From Roseiarcus fermentans (GTDB lineage: Bacteria; Pseudomonadota; Alphaproteobacteria; Rhizobiales; Beijerinckiaceae): a stretch of DNA of 64,000 nucleotides. The stretch spans positions 1 through 64,000 of the forward strand of contig NZ_QNRK01000011.1 in the NCBI RefSeq assembly GCF_003315135.1. The letters are read 5' to 3'. The position numbers were made by a program, and so were the translations under genes. Positions within the stretch are counted from its first letter, which is position 1. Every line of letters begins with the position of its first letter. The notes below the pieces were generated by a model that saw only the letters and a list, made by a program, of their open reading frames with translations, ran no database searches and had not been told where the DNA came from. Below, one piece after another: positions 42,060 to 50,224 of the stretch.

Positions 42060-42469
42060 ACGACATGTCCGGCTTCCGCGCCTTCGGTCCGCCGCGCCGG
42101 CAGCGCCGGCTCGGCGAGGCGGTCAAGCGCGGACTTCTCGGGCGTTGCCCGGCCTGCGGGCGCGGTCGCCTGTTCCGCGGCTATCTCGCGCTCGACACGA
42201 CCTGCAGGGTGTGCGGCGAAGACCTGAGCCACGCCCGCGCCGACGACGCGCCGGCCTATCTGACCCTGCTGATCGTATGCCACGTGGCCGGCGCCGGAAT
42301 CCTGATGTCGGACGACGTCTGGCCGGGCGCGTCGCTGACGGCGACCATCCTGGTCTGGCTCGCCGTCGCCACGGCGACGAGCCTCGCGCTGCTGCCGCGG
42401 ATGAAGGGCGCCGTGGTCGGTTCGCAGTGGGCGCTGGGCATGCATGGGTTCGGGGGCGAGGAGACGTGA
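42056..42469 (+). CDS. DUF983-family membrane protein
   Basis: A 137-residue protein with a zinc-ribbon-like pair of CxxC motifs (Cys31/Cys34, Cys50/Cys53) followed by two membrane helices (about 65-85 and 90-112). GRCPACGRGRLFRGYL is the DUF983 signature. It overlaps rnr and the NUDIX gene by four bases on either side, so rnr-DUF983-NUDIX is one translation-coupled unit, a conserved alphaproteobacterial arrangement. The function is unknown. Confidence 0.9.
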   Translation: MNDMSGFRAFGPPRRQRRLGEAVKRGLLGRCPACGRGRLFRGYLALDTTCRVCGEDLSHARADDAPAYLTLLIVCHVAGAGILMSDDVWPGASLTATILVWLAVATATSLALLPRMKGAVVGSQWALGMHGFGGEET

Positions 42470-43173
42470 GTTCGAGCGCCGGTTCGGGACGGGGGCTGCG
42501 TCCGCGCGACGCGGCGACCCTGATCATCGTCGATTCCGAAGGGTCCGAGCCGAAGGTGCTGATGGGCCGTCGGCACGACGGCCACGCCTTCATGCCGGGC
42601 AAGTTCGTCTTCCCGGGCGGCCGGGTCGAGCCCGAGGACCGGCGCATGGCGGCGGCCGGCGCGCTCGACCCGTTCGTCGAGGAGAAGCTCAACCTGCGCG
42701 TGCCCCGCCCGTCGCCGGCGTTTGCGCGCGCGATCGCCCTCGCGGCGATCCGCGAGACCTTCGAGGAGACGGGACTCGCGGTCGGCGTCGGCGATTGGGG
42801 CGCCCCGGAGGACCCGCCGCCGGGCGCCTGGGCGCGCTTCGCCGAGGCCGGAGTCTATCCGGCGCTGGACGCGATCGATTTCCTGGCGCGCGCGATCACC
42901 CCGCCCGGGCGGACGCGGCGCTTCGACGCGCGCTTCCTGGTCGTCGACGCGGGCGCGGTCGCGCGGCGCGTCGAGGGCGTCGTCCATCCGGAGGCCGAGC
43001 TGGTGGAACTGGTCTGGACGCCTCTGGCGCAGGCCCGCGACCTGGACCTGCCGCAGATCACCCGGCTGGCGCTCGACGACCTGACCGCGGCGCTCGAAAC
43101 CGGCCTCGACCGCCGGCGCCCGCGTCCATTTTATCGCGAGTTGCGCGGCAAGCGGCTGCGCGAGGAACTGTGA
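42466..43173 (+). CDS. NUDIX hydrolase
   Basis: A 235-residue NUDIX enzyme that hydrolyses a nucleoside-diphosphate-linked compound. The core is GRRHDGHAFMPGKFVFPGG then AAIRETFEETG, with the REx2EExG residues at Arg96, Glu97, Glu100, Glu101 and Gly103. An insert of about 20 residues separates the GG of the box start from this helix, as in the NUDT19/CoA-diphosphatase-like long group. The GTG start overlaps the DUF983 stop (GTGA). The substrate is unknown. Confidence 0.88.
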   Translation: MSSSAGSGRGLRPRDAATLIIVDSEGSEPKVLMGRRHDGHAFMPGKFVFPGGRVEPEDRRMAAAGALDPFVEEKLNLRVPRPSPAFARAIALAAIRETFEETGLAVGVGDWGAPEDPPPGAWARFAEAGVYPALDAIDFLARAITPPGRTRRFDARFLVVDAGAVARRVEGVVHPEAELVELVWTPLAQARDLDLPQITRLALDDLTAALETGLDRRRPRPFYRELRGKRLREEL

Positions 43174-43201
43174 GCGGAATCGGACGGCCCCGTGCGCCAG
43201 A

Positions 43202-43588
43202 TCACGCCGCGGCGCGAACCGCCGGCCGCAGCCGGCGGGCGACCTCCGCCAGCGCGAGGCGATAGGCGGTCGCCGTGCGCTGCGACCGGGTGTAGCGCGA
43301 GTCGACGACGTCGATGAGCTCGGTCATGATCTCCGCGTCGACCCAGGCGAGATGGTCGCCGACGAGGCCCGCTTCGCGCAGCGCCGGCGCGAGCGCCGCG
43401 CGCAGGGCCTCGAACGCGGGCATGTCTCCGGCGATCAGGGCGCGCCAGACCGGGGCATGAAGGCGCGCCAGGCGATGGGCGAGCGCACCGTCCGTCAGCA
43501 GCCTGCCATACGCCGCCGACAGGCGGTCGTAGATGAGGGGCTCGGACCACTGCTGCAGTCCCGAGAATGCTTCATTCGTCAACAGCAT
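43202..43588 (-). CDS. hypothetical helical protein
   Basis: A 128-residue, predicted all-helical cytoplasmic protein of unknown family, beginning MLLTNEAFSGLQQWSEPL and rich in Ala, Leu and Arg, with RSQRTATAYRLALAEVARRL at the end. The start at 43588 precedes an A/T-rich promoter region (43640-43690) that is unusual for this chromosome. It is convergent with the NUDIX gene and lies upstream of nothing obviously related. Confidence 0.6.
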   Translation of the reverse strand: MLLTNEAFSGLQQWSEPLIYDRLSAAYGRLLTDGALAHRLARLHAPVWRALIAGDMPAFEALRAALAPALREAGLVGDHLAWVDAEIMTELIDVVDSRYTRSQRTATAYRLALAEVARRLRPAVRAAA

Positions 43589-43778
43589 CGCGGCAATCCC
43601 GGCTCGATCCTGCCGCAGCCCGGAGGCTGCGGAATTGCAGACACGAAACGCAACTGACTTTGATTCGTTATCATTAACACAAAGTAAACAGACGCCCAAA
43701 TGGATCCGCGGCCATTCCGCGGCCAATGCGCGAGACGTGTGACGCAGCAGACAATTCGATCGCCGCGGCCCGGTCCGG

Positions 43779-44249
43779 CTAGCGGTTCGGCGCGAATTCC
43801 GCCGGGCGCGTCTGCCGCGCGAGCGCATCGAGAACCGCGTTGATCATGCCGCACTCGTCCGGCCCGAAGAAGGCCGCGGCGACGTCGACATATTCCGTGA
43901 CGACGACGCGCGCGGGCACGTCGCTCCGGCTGCGCAGCTCGTAGTACGCCGCGCGCAGAATGGCCCGCATCAGCGCTTCCACCCGGCGCAACGGCCAGCC
44001 GGCGGCCAGCGTCTGATCGAGACCGCGGTCGATCGGCTGCTGCTCGCGCAGCACCCCCGAGACGACGTCGCGGAAGAATTCCAGCTCGGCCGGATTGTAG
44101 GCGTCGCCTTCGATCTCCTGTCCGATCCAGTGCGCCTCGAACTCGGCGAGGATGTCGTTGATCCCCTTCTCGGCCACCTCCATCTGATAGAGCGCCTGGG
44201 AGGCCGCGAGGCGCGCCGCCGAGCGGAGGTCGGACTTCCTGAGCTTCAT
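43779..44249 (-). CDS. nusB: transcription antitermination factor NusB
   Basis: A 156-residue all-helical NusB that binds boxA RNA with NusE and supports rRNA antitermination. It shows [16 protein letters not shown] at the N-terminus, then [13 protein letters not shown] and [27 protein letters not shown]. It overlaps ribH by four bases (ATGA), the standard ribH-nusB order. Confidence 0.97.
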   Translation of the reverse strand: MKLRKSDLRSAARLAASQALYQMEVAEKGINDILAEFEAHWIGQEIEGDAYNPAELEFFRDVVSGVLREQQPIDRGLDQTLAAGWPLRRVEALMRAILRAAYYELRSRSDVPARVVVTEYVDVAAAFFGPDECGMINAVLDALARQTRPAEFAPNR

Positions 44250-44737
44250 TGTCCCGCCGCCCTCCGCCTGAGGAGGGCCAGTCCGATCGCCGCGCGGGCG
44301 GCGTCGCCGCCCTTGTCGCCGCGCGCCGGATCGGCGCGCTCGTGGGCCTGGGCGAGAGTCTCGGTGGTGAGGATGCCGTTGCCGAGCGCGAGCTTGCGTT
44401 GCACGGACAGATCCATCAGCGCCCGGGACGATTCGCCCGCGACGATCTCGAAGTGAAAGGTCTCTCCGCGCACGACGCAGCCGAGCGCGATCGCGCCGTC
44501 GTAGGGACGGCCGGCGGAAGCGGCGGCGTCGAACGCAATGGCGAGGCCGGTCGGAATCTCGAGCGCGCCCGCCACGCTCACGAGGTCGTAGGACGCGCCG
44601 GCGGCGTCGAGGGCGCGGGTGGCGCCCGCGAGAAGCTCCGCGCTGACGGCGTCGTAGAACCGCGCCTCGACGATCAGGAAGCGCCCGCCTTCGATACGGG
44701 GCGCGGATGCGGATGCGGCGCGGCTGGGCTCGGCCAT
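44246..44737 (-). CDS. ribH: 6,7-dimethyl-8-ribityllumazine synthase
   Basis: A 163-residue RibH that joins 5-amino-6-ribitylaminouracil with dihydroxybutanone phosphate in riboflavin synthesis. Motifs: [47 protein letters not shown] with the catalytic His, and [17 protein letters not shown]. The start at 44737 is chosen by family length. It is coupled to nusB. ribBA and ribD are not in the window. Confidence 0.97.
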   Translation of the reverse strand: MAEPSRAASASAPRIEGGRFLIVEARFYDAVSAELLAGATRALDAAGASYDLVSVAGALEIPTGLAIAFDAAASAGRPYDGAIALGCVVRGETFHFEIVAGESSRALMDLSVQRKLALGNGILTTETLAQAHERADPARGDKGGDAARAAIGLALLRRRAAGQ

Positions 44738-44808
44738 GCTGAACGGTCTCTCTTGCCTGTCGGAATGCCGCCCGTCCTTAAAGGCCGGACGCCGCCGAGG
44801 CAAGGCGC

Positions 44809-45108
44809 TCACGCGCAGCGGAAGCGCCAGCGCCCGTACGCCCATGGCCGCGCCCACGAGGCGCCGGCGGGAATCGTCTGCGGAATCGGGTCGAAGCCCG
44901 AACCGCCCCAGGGGTGGCAGCGGCAGATGCGCGCGGTTCCCATCCAGGCCCCTGCCCACAGGCCGTGACGGGCGATCGCCTCGTCGGCGTACGACGAGCA
45001 GGTGGGAAGGTAGCGGCACTGCCGGCCGAAGAGACTCGACAGCGTGAGCTGGTAGAACCGGATCGCCGCGTGCGCCGCCCGCCGCGGCGCAAGCGCGAGC
45101 GCCGTCAT
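44809..45108 (-). CDS. yidD: membrane protein insertion efficiency factor YidD
   Basis: A 99-residue YidD. The signature [29 protein letters not shown] and [17 protein letters not shown] are complete. It assists YidC-dependent insertion of inner-membrane proteins. The ATG overlaps the stop of the NifU-like gene by four bases (ATGA). It lies 71 bp upstream of ribH on the same strand. Confidence 0.96.
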   Translation of the reverse strand: MTALALAPRRAAHAAIRFYQLTLSSLFGRQCRYLPTCSSYADEAIARHGLWAGAWMGTARICRCHPWGGSGFDPIPQTIPAGASWARPWAYGRWRFRCA

Positions 45109-45557
45109 GGCGCCGCGGCCGCCGCGGCGGCCTTGCGCGCGATCTGGCCGAGGGCGTCGGCGACCGCGTCGAAAGTGAGAAGCGTCGAGGCGTGGCGCGC
45201 GCGATAGGCGCGCACCGGCTCGAGCGCGGCGAAGTCCGCCCACGCGCCGTCCGGCGGCGGCCCGTTCTGCTTCAGCATCCGGGTCATGGTGTCGCGCAGC
45301 GCCAGCAGGTCCTCGGTCGTCGCGCCGATCACGTGACGCGCCATCAGCGACGCGGAGGCCTGTCCGAGGGCGCAGGCCCTCACGTCGTGGGCGAAGTCGA
45401 CCACCCGGCCGTGCTCGACCACGAGGTCGACGACGACCGTCGACCCGCACAACCGCGAGTGCGCCTTGGCGGTCGCGTCGGGAGCGGGGAGCCGGCCGAG
45501 CCGGGGAATGTCGGCGGCGAGTTCCAGCACGCGCCGGCTGTAGATGTCGTCCAGCAT
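45105..45557 (-). CDS. SufU/NifU-N-like iron-sulfur scaffold-family protein
   Basis: A 150-residue protein with the NifU N-terminal/SufU fold. Two of the three cluster-site cysteines are present (Cys37 in RLCGST, Cys62 in ACALGQAS), but the third position reads RHASTLLTF with His122 instead of Cys. It begins [18 protein letters not shown]. Alphaproteobacterial homologues sit, as here, before yidD and opposite folE. With one ligand changed, classical scaffold function is doubtful; a zinc or sulfur-transfer role is possible. The gap to the divergent folE is 101 bp. Confidence 0.88.
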   Translation of the reverse strand: MLDDIYSRRVLELAADIPRLGRLPAPDATAKAHSRLCGSTVVVDLVVEHGRVVDFAHDVRACALGQASASLMARHVIGATTEDLLALRDTMTRMLKQNGPPPDGAWADFAALEPVRAYRARHASTLLTFDAVADALGQIARKAAAAAAAP

Positions 45558-45658
45558 GATGGGTTGACAGGGTGGCGCAGGTTCGGTTCCATTCTATATA
45601 GGGTCGAAGCCGCGCGGAAGCGAGCCTCGAGCTCGGTCGCGCCGCCAAGGAATCGCTG

Positions 45659-46285
45659 ATGTACGAGGTCGTCAAATTGAAGCCGGCCGCGACCGCTCCG
45701 GCGCATCCGGCCGGGCGCCCGAGTCGAGAACAGGCGGAGGCGGCGGTCAGGACCCTGATCGCCTGGGCCGGCGACGACCCGGACCGCGAGGGGCTGATCG
45801 ACACGCCGCGCCGCGTCGCCAAGGCCTACGAGGAACTGTTCGGGGGCTACCGCGAGGATGCGGTCAAGCCCCTGAAGCGGGTGTTCCGCGAGGTGTCGGG
45901 CTACAAGGACCTGGTCCTCGTCCGCGACATCGCCTTCGTTTCGCACTGCGAGCACCATATCCTGCCGGTCTTCGGCAAGGCGCACATCGGCTATTACCCC
46001 AAGGGCGGGGTGGTCGGCCTGTCGAAGTTCGCGCGCATCGTCGACACCTTCGCCCGGCGGCTGCAGACCCAGGAGGCGCTGTCGGCCCAGATCGTCGAGG
46101 CGATCGAGGAGACGCTGGAGACGCGCGGCGTCGCGGTGATGCTCGAGGCCGAGCACACCTGCATGGCGATGCGCGGCGTGCGCAAGCACGGGACGTCCAC
46201 CGTGACCACCCAGTTCGGCGGCGTGTTCCGCGACGACCCGGACCAGCAGACCCGCTTCCTCGGCCTGCTGCGCGGCGCGAGGTGA
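45659..46285 (+). CDS. folE: GTP cyclohydrolase I
   Basis: A 208-residue FolE (type IA) that converts GTP to 7,8-dihydroneopterin triphosphate, the first step to folate. Zinc ligands are Cys97, His100 (SHCEHHILP) and Cys168 ([11 protein letters not shown]). [17 protein letters not shown] and [11 protein letters not shown] complete the signature. The stop overlaps the GTG of hisI (GTGA). Together with thyA, folA and soxBDAG this adds to the folate content of the window. Confidence 0.97.
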   Translation: MYEVVKLKPAATAPAHPAGRPSREQAEAAVRTLIAWAGDDPDREGLIDTPRRVAKAYEELFGGYREDAVKPLKRVFREVSGYKDLVLVRDIAFVSHCEHHILPVFGKAHIGYYPKGGVVGLSKFARIVDTFARRLQTQEALSAQIVEAIEETLETRGVAVMLEAEHTCMAMRGVRKHGTSTVTTQFGGVFRDDPDQQTRFLGLLRGAR

Positions 46286-46695
46286 GCCCCGCCTCGAGCG
46301 GAGCCCACGATCGCGAAGAGGGTCTCGCCTTCCAGCCGAAATTCGGCGCCGACGGGCTCGCGACCTGCGTGACGATCGACGCCGGGCGGGGCGAGGTGCT
46401 GATGGTCGCGCACATGAACGCCGAGGCGCTCGCGGCGACGCTCGCGACCGGCGTGGTGCATTACTGGTCGCGTTCGCGCGGCGCCTTGTGGCGCAAGGGC
46501 GACACCTCCGGCCAGACGCAGCGGCTGATCGAGATGCGGGTCGACTGCGATCAGGACGCCTTTCTGGCCTTCGTCGCGGTCGGGGGCGACGGCGGCGCCT
46601 GCCACACCGGACGGCGCTCGTGCTTCTATCGAAGGATCGAGACCGGCCCCGCCGGTCCGCGCCTGACCTTCGTCGGGACGACCGGAAGCGGTTGA
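46282..46695 (+). CDS. hisI: phosphoribosyl-AMP cyclohydrolase
   Basis: A 137-residue stand-alone PRA-CH of histidine biosynthesis. Metal ligands are Asp88, Cys89, Asp90 and Asp92 (RVDCDQDAF), then Cys107 and Cys114 (ACHTGRRSC). [10 protein letters not shown] and [18 protein letters not shown] are typical. The GTG start overlaps folE by four bases. There is no fused HisE domain, the usual alphaproteobacterial form. Confidence 0.96.
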   Translation: MSPASSGAHDREEGLAFQPKFGADGLATCVTIDAGRGEVLMVAHMNAEALAATLATGVVHYWSRSRGALWRKGDTSGQTQRLIEMRVDCDQDAFLAFVAVGGDGGACHTGRRSCFYRRIETGPAGPRLTFVGTTGSG

Positions 46696-46850
46696 AATCC
46701 GCCGATTCGGCTGGAACTGACGCCGACGCCGCAGGGCGACCGGCGAGGGAATCGCGCGGCGCGAATTTTCTGGTGAAACTCCGGGCGCGGCCGTACGTTT
46801 TGGGAGAGAGGCCGAGGGGGCTGTCGAAATCTGTCTCGGGGCCGCCGGCA

Positions 46851-47846
46851 ATGATCTGGACCCAGTACTGGAAGAGCGAATCCGAGCCCGTCGTGACGAC
46901 CGCGGCGCGCGGCCGGGCGGCGAAAATCGGCCTCGTGCTCGGAGCGGGGGCGGCGCGCGGCTGGGCGCACATCGGCGCGCTTCAGGAACTCGCCGCCATC
47001 GGGATCGTCCCGGAGATCGTGGTCGGATCCTCCATCGGCGCGCTGGTCGGCGGCTGCTACGCCTCGGGCAGGCTTCCCATGCTCGAGGACTTCGCCCGGT
47101 CGCTGACCCGGCGGCGCATGCTCGGTCTGATCGATGTCTCGTTCGTCGGCGGAGGCCTGATCGGCGGCGAGCGCCTGCGCGCCAAGCTCGAGGCGGAACT
47201 CGGCGGCGTTCGCATCGAGGATCTGCCGATCCGCTTCGCCGCCGTCGCGACCGAGATCGGCGGCGGACACGAGATCTGGCTGCAGCGCGGCCTGCTCACC
47301 GAGGCGATCCGGGCGTCCTACGCGCTCCCCGGCGTGTTCGAGCCGGTGCGGGTCGAAGGCCGCTGGCTGTTCGACGGCGCGATCGTCAATCCGGTGCCGG
47401 TCAGCGTCGCCAGGGCGCTCGGCGCCGAGCGGGTGATCGCGTTCAACATCTCGAGCGACAGCGCGGGACGCGGCACCGCCATCCAGCATCCGTTCGGGCA
47501 GGTGGAGCCGCACCCGGCGCTCGCCGAACCCGCCAACGACGCCGGCGGCGTCATCGCGCGATGGTGGCGCAGCGCCCCCCGCGCATCCGATCCCGAAGCC
47601 GCGCCGCCCGGCCTGATGACCGTGATGGTCAACGCCTTCGACATCCTGCAGGACCGCATCATGCGCTCGCGCCTCGCCGGCGACCCGCCCGACGCGCTCG
47701 TGCAGCTCAAGGTCGGCAAGATCGGCATGTTCGAGTTCAACCGCGCCGACGAGCTGATCGCGATCGGCCGCGAGGCCGTACGCAAGGCGGCGGCCGAGAT
47801 CGCCGAGCGCATCGAAACCCCGCGGATCGAGACGCCGGCGACCTGA
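46851..47846 (+). CDS. patatin-like phospholipase/esterase
   Basis: A 331-residue cytoplasmic patatin-family hydrolase. The oxyanion loop is GLVLGAGAARGWAHIG; the nucleophile is Ser61 in GSSIG; the catalytic Asp175 lies in LFDGAIVNPVP. This RssA/YchK-like layout lacks a signal peptide or barrel. The ATG at 46851 begins MIWTQYWK; a 155-bp gap separates it from hisI. The C-terminal ~40 residues are helical and charged. The lipid substrate is unknown. Confidence 0.9.
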   Translation: MIWTQYWKSESEPVVTTAARGRAAKIGLVLGAGAARGWAHIGALQELAAIGIVPEIVVGSSIGALVGGCYASGRLPMLEDFARSLTRRRMLGLIDVSFVGGGLIGGERLRAKLEAELGGVRIEDLPIRFAAVATEIGGGHEIWLQRGLLTEAIRASYALPGVFEPVRVEGRWLFDGAIVNPVPVSVARALGAERVIAFNISSDSAGRGTAIQHPFGQVEPHPALAEPANDAGGVIARWWRSAPRASDPEAAPPGLMTVMVNAFDILQDRIMRSRLAGDPPDALVQLKVGKIGMFEFNRADELIAIGREAVRKAAAEIAERIETPRIETPAT

Positions 47847-47859
47847 CCGCCCGCGCGCC

Positions 47860-48291
47860 TCAGGGCGTCGCGATATATTGGCGCAGCGCCTGCCGCTCGC
47901 CGTCGATCGCGCTGATGTGGCGCTTGACCACGTCGCCGATCGACACGATGCCGATCAGCCGTCCGTCCTCGACCACCGGGAGATGGCGGAAACGGCCTTC
48001 CGTCATGATCTCCATGATCTGGTCGATGCTGGCCTCGCGTCCGACGGTGGTGACCTTCAGCGTCATGTGGCGCGACGCGGGGTCGTCGAGGGCGGCCGCG
48101 CCGTGGCGAGCCAGCGCCCGCACGATGTCGCGTTCCGACAGGATGCCCAGCACGCTCATCGCGGCGTCGGCGACGACCACCGCGCCGACGCCTTTCTCGG
48201 CGAGGGTTTCGACCGTCTCGCGAAGCGTGCGGTGGGGCGGAGTCGTGAAGACCTCGCGCCCCTTTTCGGCGAGAATGCGCGCGACTGTCAT
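47860..48291 (-). CDS. CBS-domain pair protein
   Basis: A 143-residue protein made of two CBS motifs (about 8-65 and 75-132) that form one Bateman module, which in other proteins binds adenine nucleotides. GVGAVVVADAAMSVLGILSERDIVRAL and FRHLPVVEDGRLIGIVSIGDVVK are clear. There is no catalytic domain. A perfect FNR/FixK box lies 67-80 bases upstream of the ATG, suggesting induction at low oxygen. It is convergent with the patatin gene. Confidence 0.93.
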   Translation of the reverse strand: MTVARILAEKGREVFTTPPHRTLRETVETLAEKGVGAVVVADAAMSVLGILSERDIVRALARHGAAALDDPASRHMTLKVTTVGREASIDQIMEIMTEGRFRHLPVVEDGRLIGIVSIGDVVKRHISAIDGERQALRQYIATP

Positions 48292-48357
48292 TCCGTTCTC
48301 CCTTGAAGGCGGCCTTGTGTTCGGCCCTTGCCCGGGAGGATGCGACGGCGACGAAAT

Positions 48358-48371
48358 TTGATCAAGATCAA
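48358..48371 (-). promoter_or_regulatory. FNR/FixK box upstream of the CBS-domain gene
   Basis: TTGATCAAGATCAA is a perfect TTGAT-N4-ATCAA palindrome, the consensus anaerobox. Its centre is about 73 bases before the CBS ATG, so class II spacing would give a leader of about 30 bases. Confidence 0.75.
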
Positions 48372-48404
48372 ATCGGGCGCCGATTCGTGCGGATCGACTT
48401 TGCG

Positions 48405-49166
48405 TCAGCGCAAGCCGCCGTCGACCAGAAAGCATTGCTTGGTGATCATCGCGCTGTCGTCGGCGGACAGGAACAGCGCCATCCGCGCCACGTCCTCGGC
48501 GACGAGCGAACGCTTCAGACACTGGCGCGCGCGGTAGTCGGCGATGTCCTGTTCGTTCATCCACAGGCGGCGCTGCCGCTCGGTGATGACGGCGCCGGGC
48601 GCGATCGCGTTGACGCGGATGTTGTCGGGCCCGAACTCGCGGGCGAGACTCTTGGTCAGTCCGACCACCGCCGCCTTCGCGGTGGCATAGACCGACAGGC
48701 CGTTGACGCCGATCATCCAGGCGCTCGACGAGAAGTTGACGATCGCCCCGCCGCCGATCTCGCGCATCGACCGGCGCGCGATCTGGGCGGCGAAGAACTG
48801 GTGCTTGAGATTGACCGCCATCGTGCGGTCCCAGTCCTCCTCGCTCACCTCGTCGGCGTCCTGGCGCTGGTCGTTGGCGGCGTTGTTGATCAGCACCGAG
48901 ATCGGGCCGAGCCGCTGCCGCGCCTCCTCCATCGCCGCCTCGAGCGCATTGAGGTCGGTCAGGTCGCACGGGATGAACAGCGGGGCTTGTCCGGAAGCAG
49001 CGAGCCGCGCCGCGAGCGCCCTGGACGGCTCGACCTGAACGTCGACGAAGGCGACGTTGGCCTTCTGCACGACGAAGGCCTCGACCATCGCCGCCCCGAT
49101 TCCCGACCCGCCGCCGGTGATGAACACGACCTTGTCGAGCAGCGAGGGATAACGGGCGTAGGGCAT
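48405..49166 (-). CDS. short-chain dehydrogenase, sugar-dehydrogenase-like
   Basis: A 253-residue SDR. Cofactor motif GGGSGIG (about 18-24), NNAAN, and the Ser-Tyr-Lys site with Tyr160 and Lys164 (YATAK). The beginning MPYARYPSLLDKVVFITGGGSG, the CDLTDLNAL segment and the QCLKRSLVAEDVA segment resemble Caulobacter-type NAD-dependent D-xylose dehydrogenase and related aldose dehydrogenases, recalled from family knowledge, not searched. The conserved Asp after the second strand (FVDVQ) suggests NAD preference. It could oxidise a pentose and so connect with the xylulokinase. Confidence 0.85.
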   Translation of the reverse strand: MPYARYPSLLDKVVFITGGGSGIGAAMVEAFVVQKANVAFVDVQVEPSRALAARLAASGQAPLFIPCDLTDLNALEAAMEEARQRLGPISVLINNAANDQRQDADEVSEEDWDRTMAVNLKHQFFAAQIARRSMREIGGGAIVNFSSSAWMIGVNGLSVYATAKAAVVGLTKSLAREFGPDNIRVNAIAPGAVITERQRRLWMNEQDIADYRARQCLKRSLVAEDVARMALFLSADDSAMITKQCFLVDGGLR

Positions 49167-49261
49167 TGGGGGTCTCGTCCTCGGGAGAAGAAGTCGGGGA
49201 TGCGCGGTCCTGGCGCCGGCCGGGTTCTTACAACGGGTTAGGTGTCGAATCCTGTCACTTT

Positions 49262-49487
49262 GTAACTCCCAAGCCGGCAGCGAACAGCGCCGTCATCGCG
49301 AGCGACCCCCGGGTCGAAGAGCCCGGGGGGAAGCGATCCAGGGCCGCTGGGCCGCTGTTGCGCCCTCTGATCGTCCCGCCGCCCTTCGTTGCGAGCAGAA
49401 GACGGAGCGATTTTTTCCGCAGGAGCCAAGCGGCGGCATGGGTTGCTTCGTCGCTTCGCTCCTCGCAATGACGGGGTTGGGAGTAAC
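49262..49487. mobile_element. MITE copy 2, 226 bp
   Basis: The ends are GTAACTCCCAAGCCGG and GGGGTTGGGAGTAAC, with GTCACTTT on both sides (49254-49261 and 49488-49495). It differs from copy 1 by an internal palindromic insert of about 20 bp near 49306-49331 (CCCCCGGG and CCCGGGGGG). Confidence 0.88.
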
Positions 49488-49495
49488 GTCACTTT

Positions 49496-49721
49496 GTAAC
49501 TCCCGAGCCGGCAGCGAACAGCGCCGTCATCGCGAGCGACCCCCGGGTCGAAGAGCCCGGGGGGAAGCGATCCAGGGCCGCTGGGCCGCTGTTGCGCCCT
49601 CTGATCGTCCCGCCGCCCTTCGTTGCGAGCAGAAGACGGAGCGATTTTTTCCGCAGGAGCCAAGCGGCGGCATGGGTTGCTTCGTCGCTTCGCTCCTCGC
49701 AATGACGGGGTTGGGAGTAAC
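49496..49721. mobile_element. MITE copy 3, 226 bp, tandem with copy 2
   Basis: Near-identical to copy 2 (AAGCCGG becomes GAGCCGG), and flanked by GTCACTTT on both sides (49488-49495 and 49722-49729). The repeat period is exactly 234 bp, the element plus one octamer. Confidence 0.88.
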
Positions 49722-49729
49722 GTCACTTT

Positions 49730-49871
49730 GTAACTCCCGAGGTGGCTGTCCGCGAGGAGCCGGACAGGGCGCGCGCTGGGACGAGCGGCGTTCCGCCGCC
49801 CGGGCGCGCGAGGCGCGCACCCTCCCGTTGAGCGCAGCGATCGCCGCTCGTGCGCCCGACTTGGAAGATAC
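49730..49871. mobile_element. 142-bp MITE-like element of a second type
   Basis: It begins GTAACTCCCGAGGTGG and ends CTTGGAAGATAC, an imperfect inverted pair. GTCACTTT precedes it and GTCACGTT follows it (7 of 8). The interior differs from copies 1-3 but shares blocks with 30255-30381. The right border is inferred from the octamer. Confidence 0.6.
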
Positions 49872-49879
49872 GTCACGTT

Positions 49880-50224
49880 TTCATGTCGGCGACGCAAGTC
49901 TCTTGTGTAATTTAACATTTCATATAAGTCATACAATGACGAGAGCACGACGGTCCTCTCCGGACTTCCGTGTTAGCATATTTCCGAATCACAGAAAAGA
50001 CATTGTCGTATTCGCCGGCCGCATCAACCGCCCGGCCCCGGGATGGCCGATGGCGTCGCAGTCGGGCGGAAGGCGGAGGGACGGTCAACGGCGGGACCGG
50101 GCGGGGTAAGCGGGCCTCGAAGCTCGCGCCGCCAGGGGCGGTGACGCGAACGTTTGGGAATTGGAAGGGTTAGCGGACCCTCCCTGCGAGGTCGTGAGCC
50201 GCCCAAGTGCGCGTAGCCTGTGCA
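49880..50224. other. intergenic region, no gene seen
   Basis: This 345-bp stretch follows the MITE cluster. Its first half (49880-50010) is A/T-rich for this chromosome; the second half is ordinary. No open frame with a ribosome-binding site or family-like features was found. Confidence 0.5.

Noticed and set aside
43640-43690. Fur-like site upstream of the 128-residue hypothetical
   Set aside because: AATGATAACGAATC shares only about half of the Fur consensus, not enough in an A/T-rich patch.
45564-45600. TTGACA ... TATATA promoter for folE
   Set aside because: The spacing is about 25 bases, too long for a sigma-70 promoter; either element alone may still matter.
49254-49740. CRISPR array
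   Set aside because: The repeats are 226-bp elements with 8-bp spacers, only two full units; the spacers are identical octamers, which marks transposon duplications instead.
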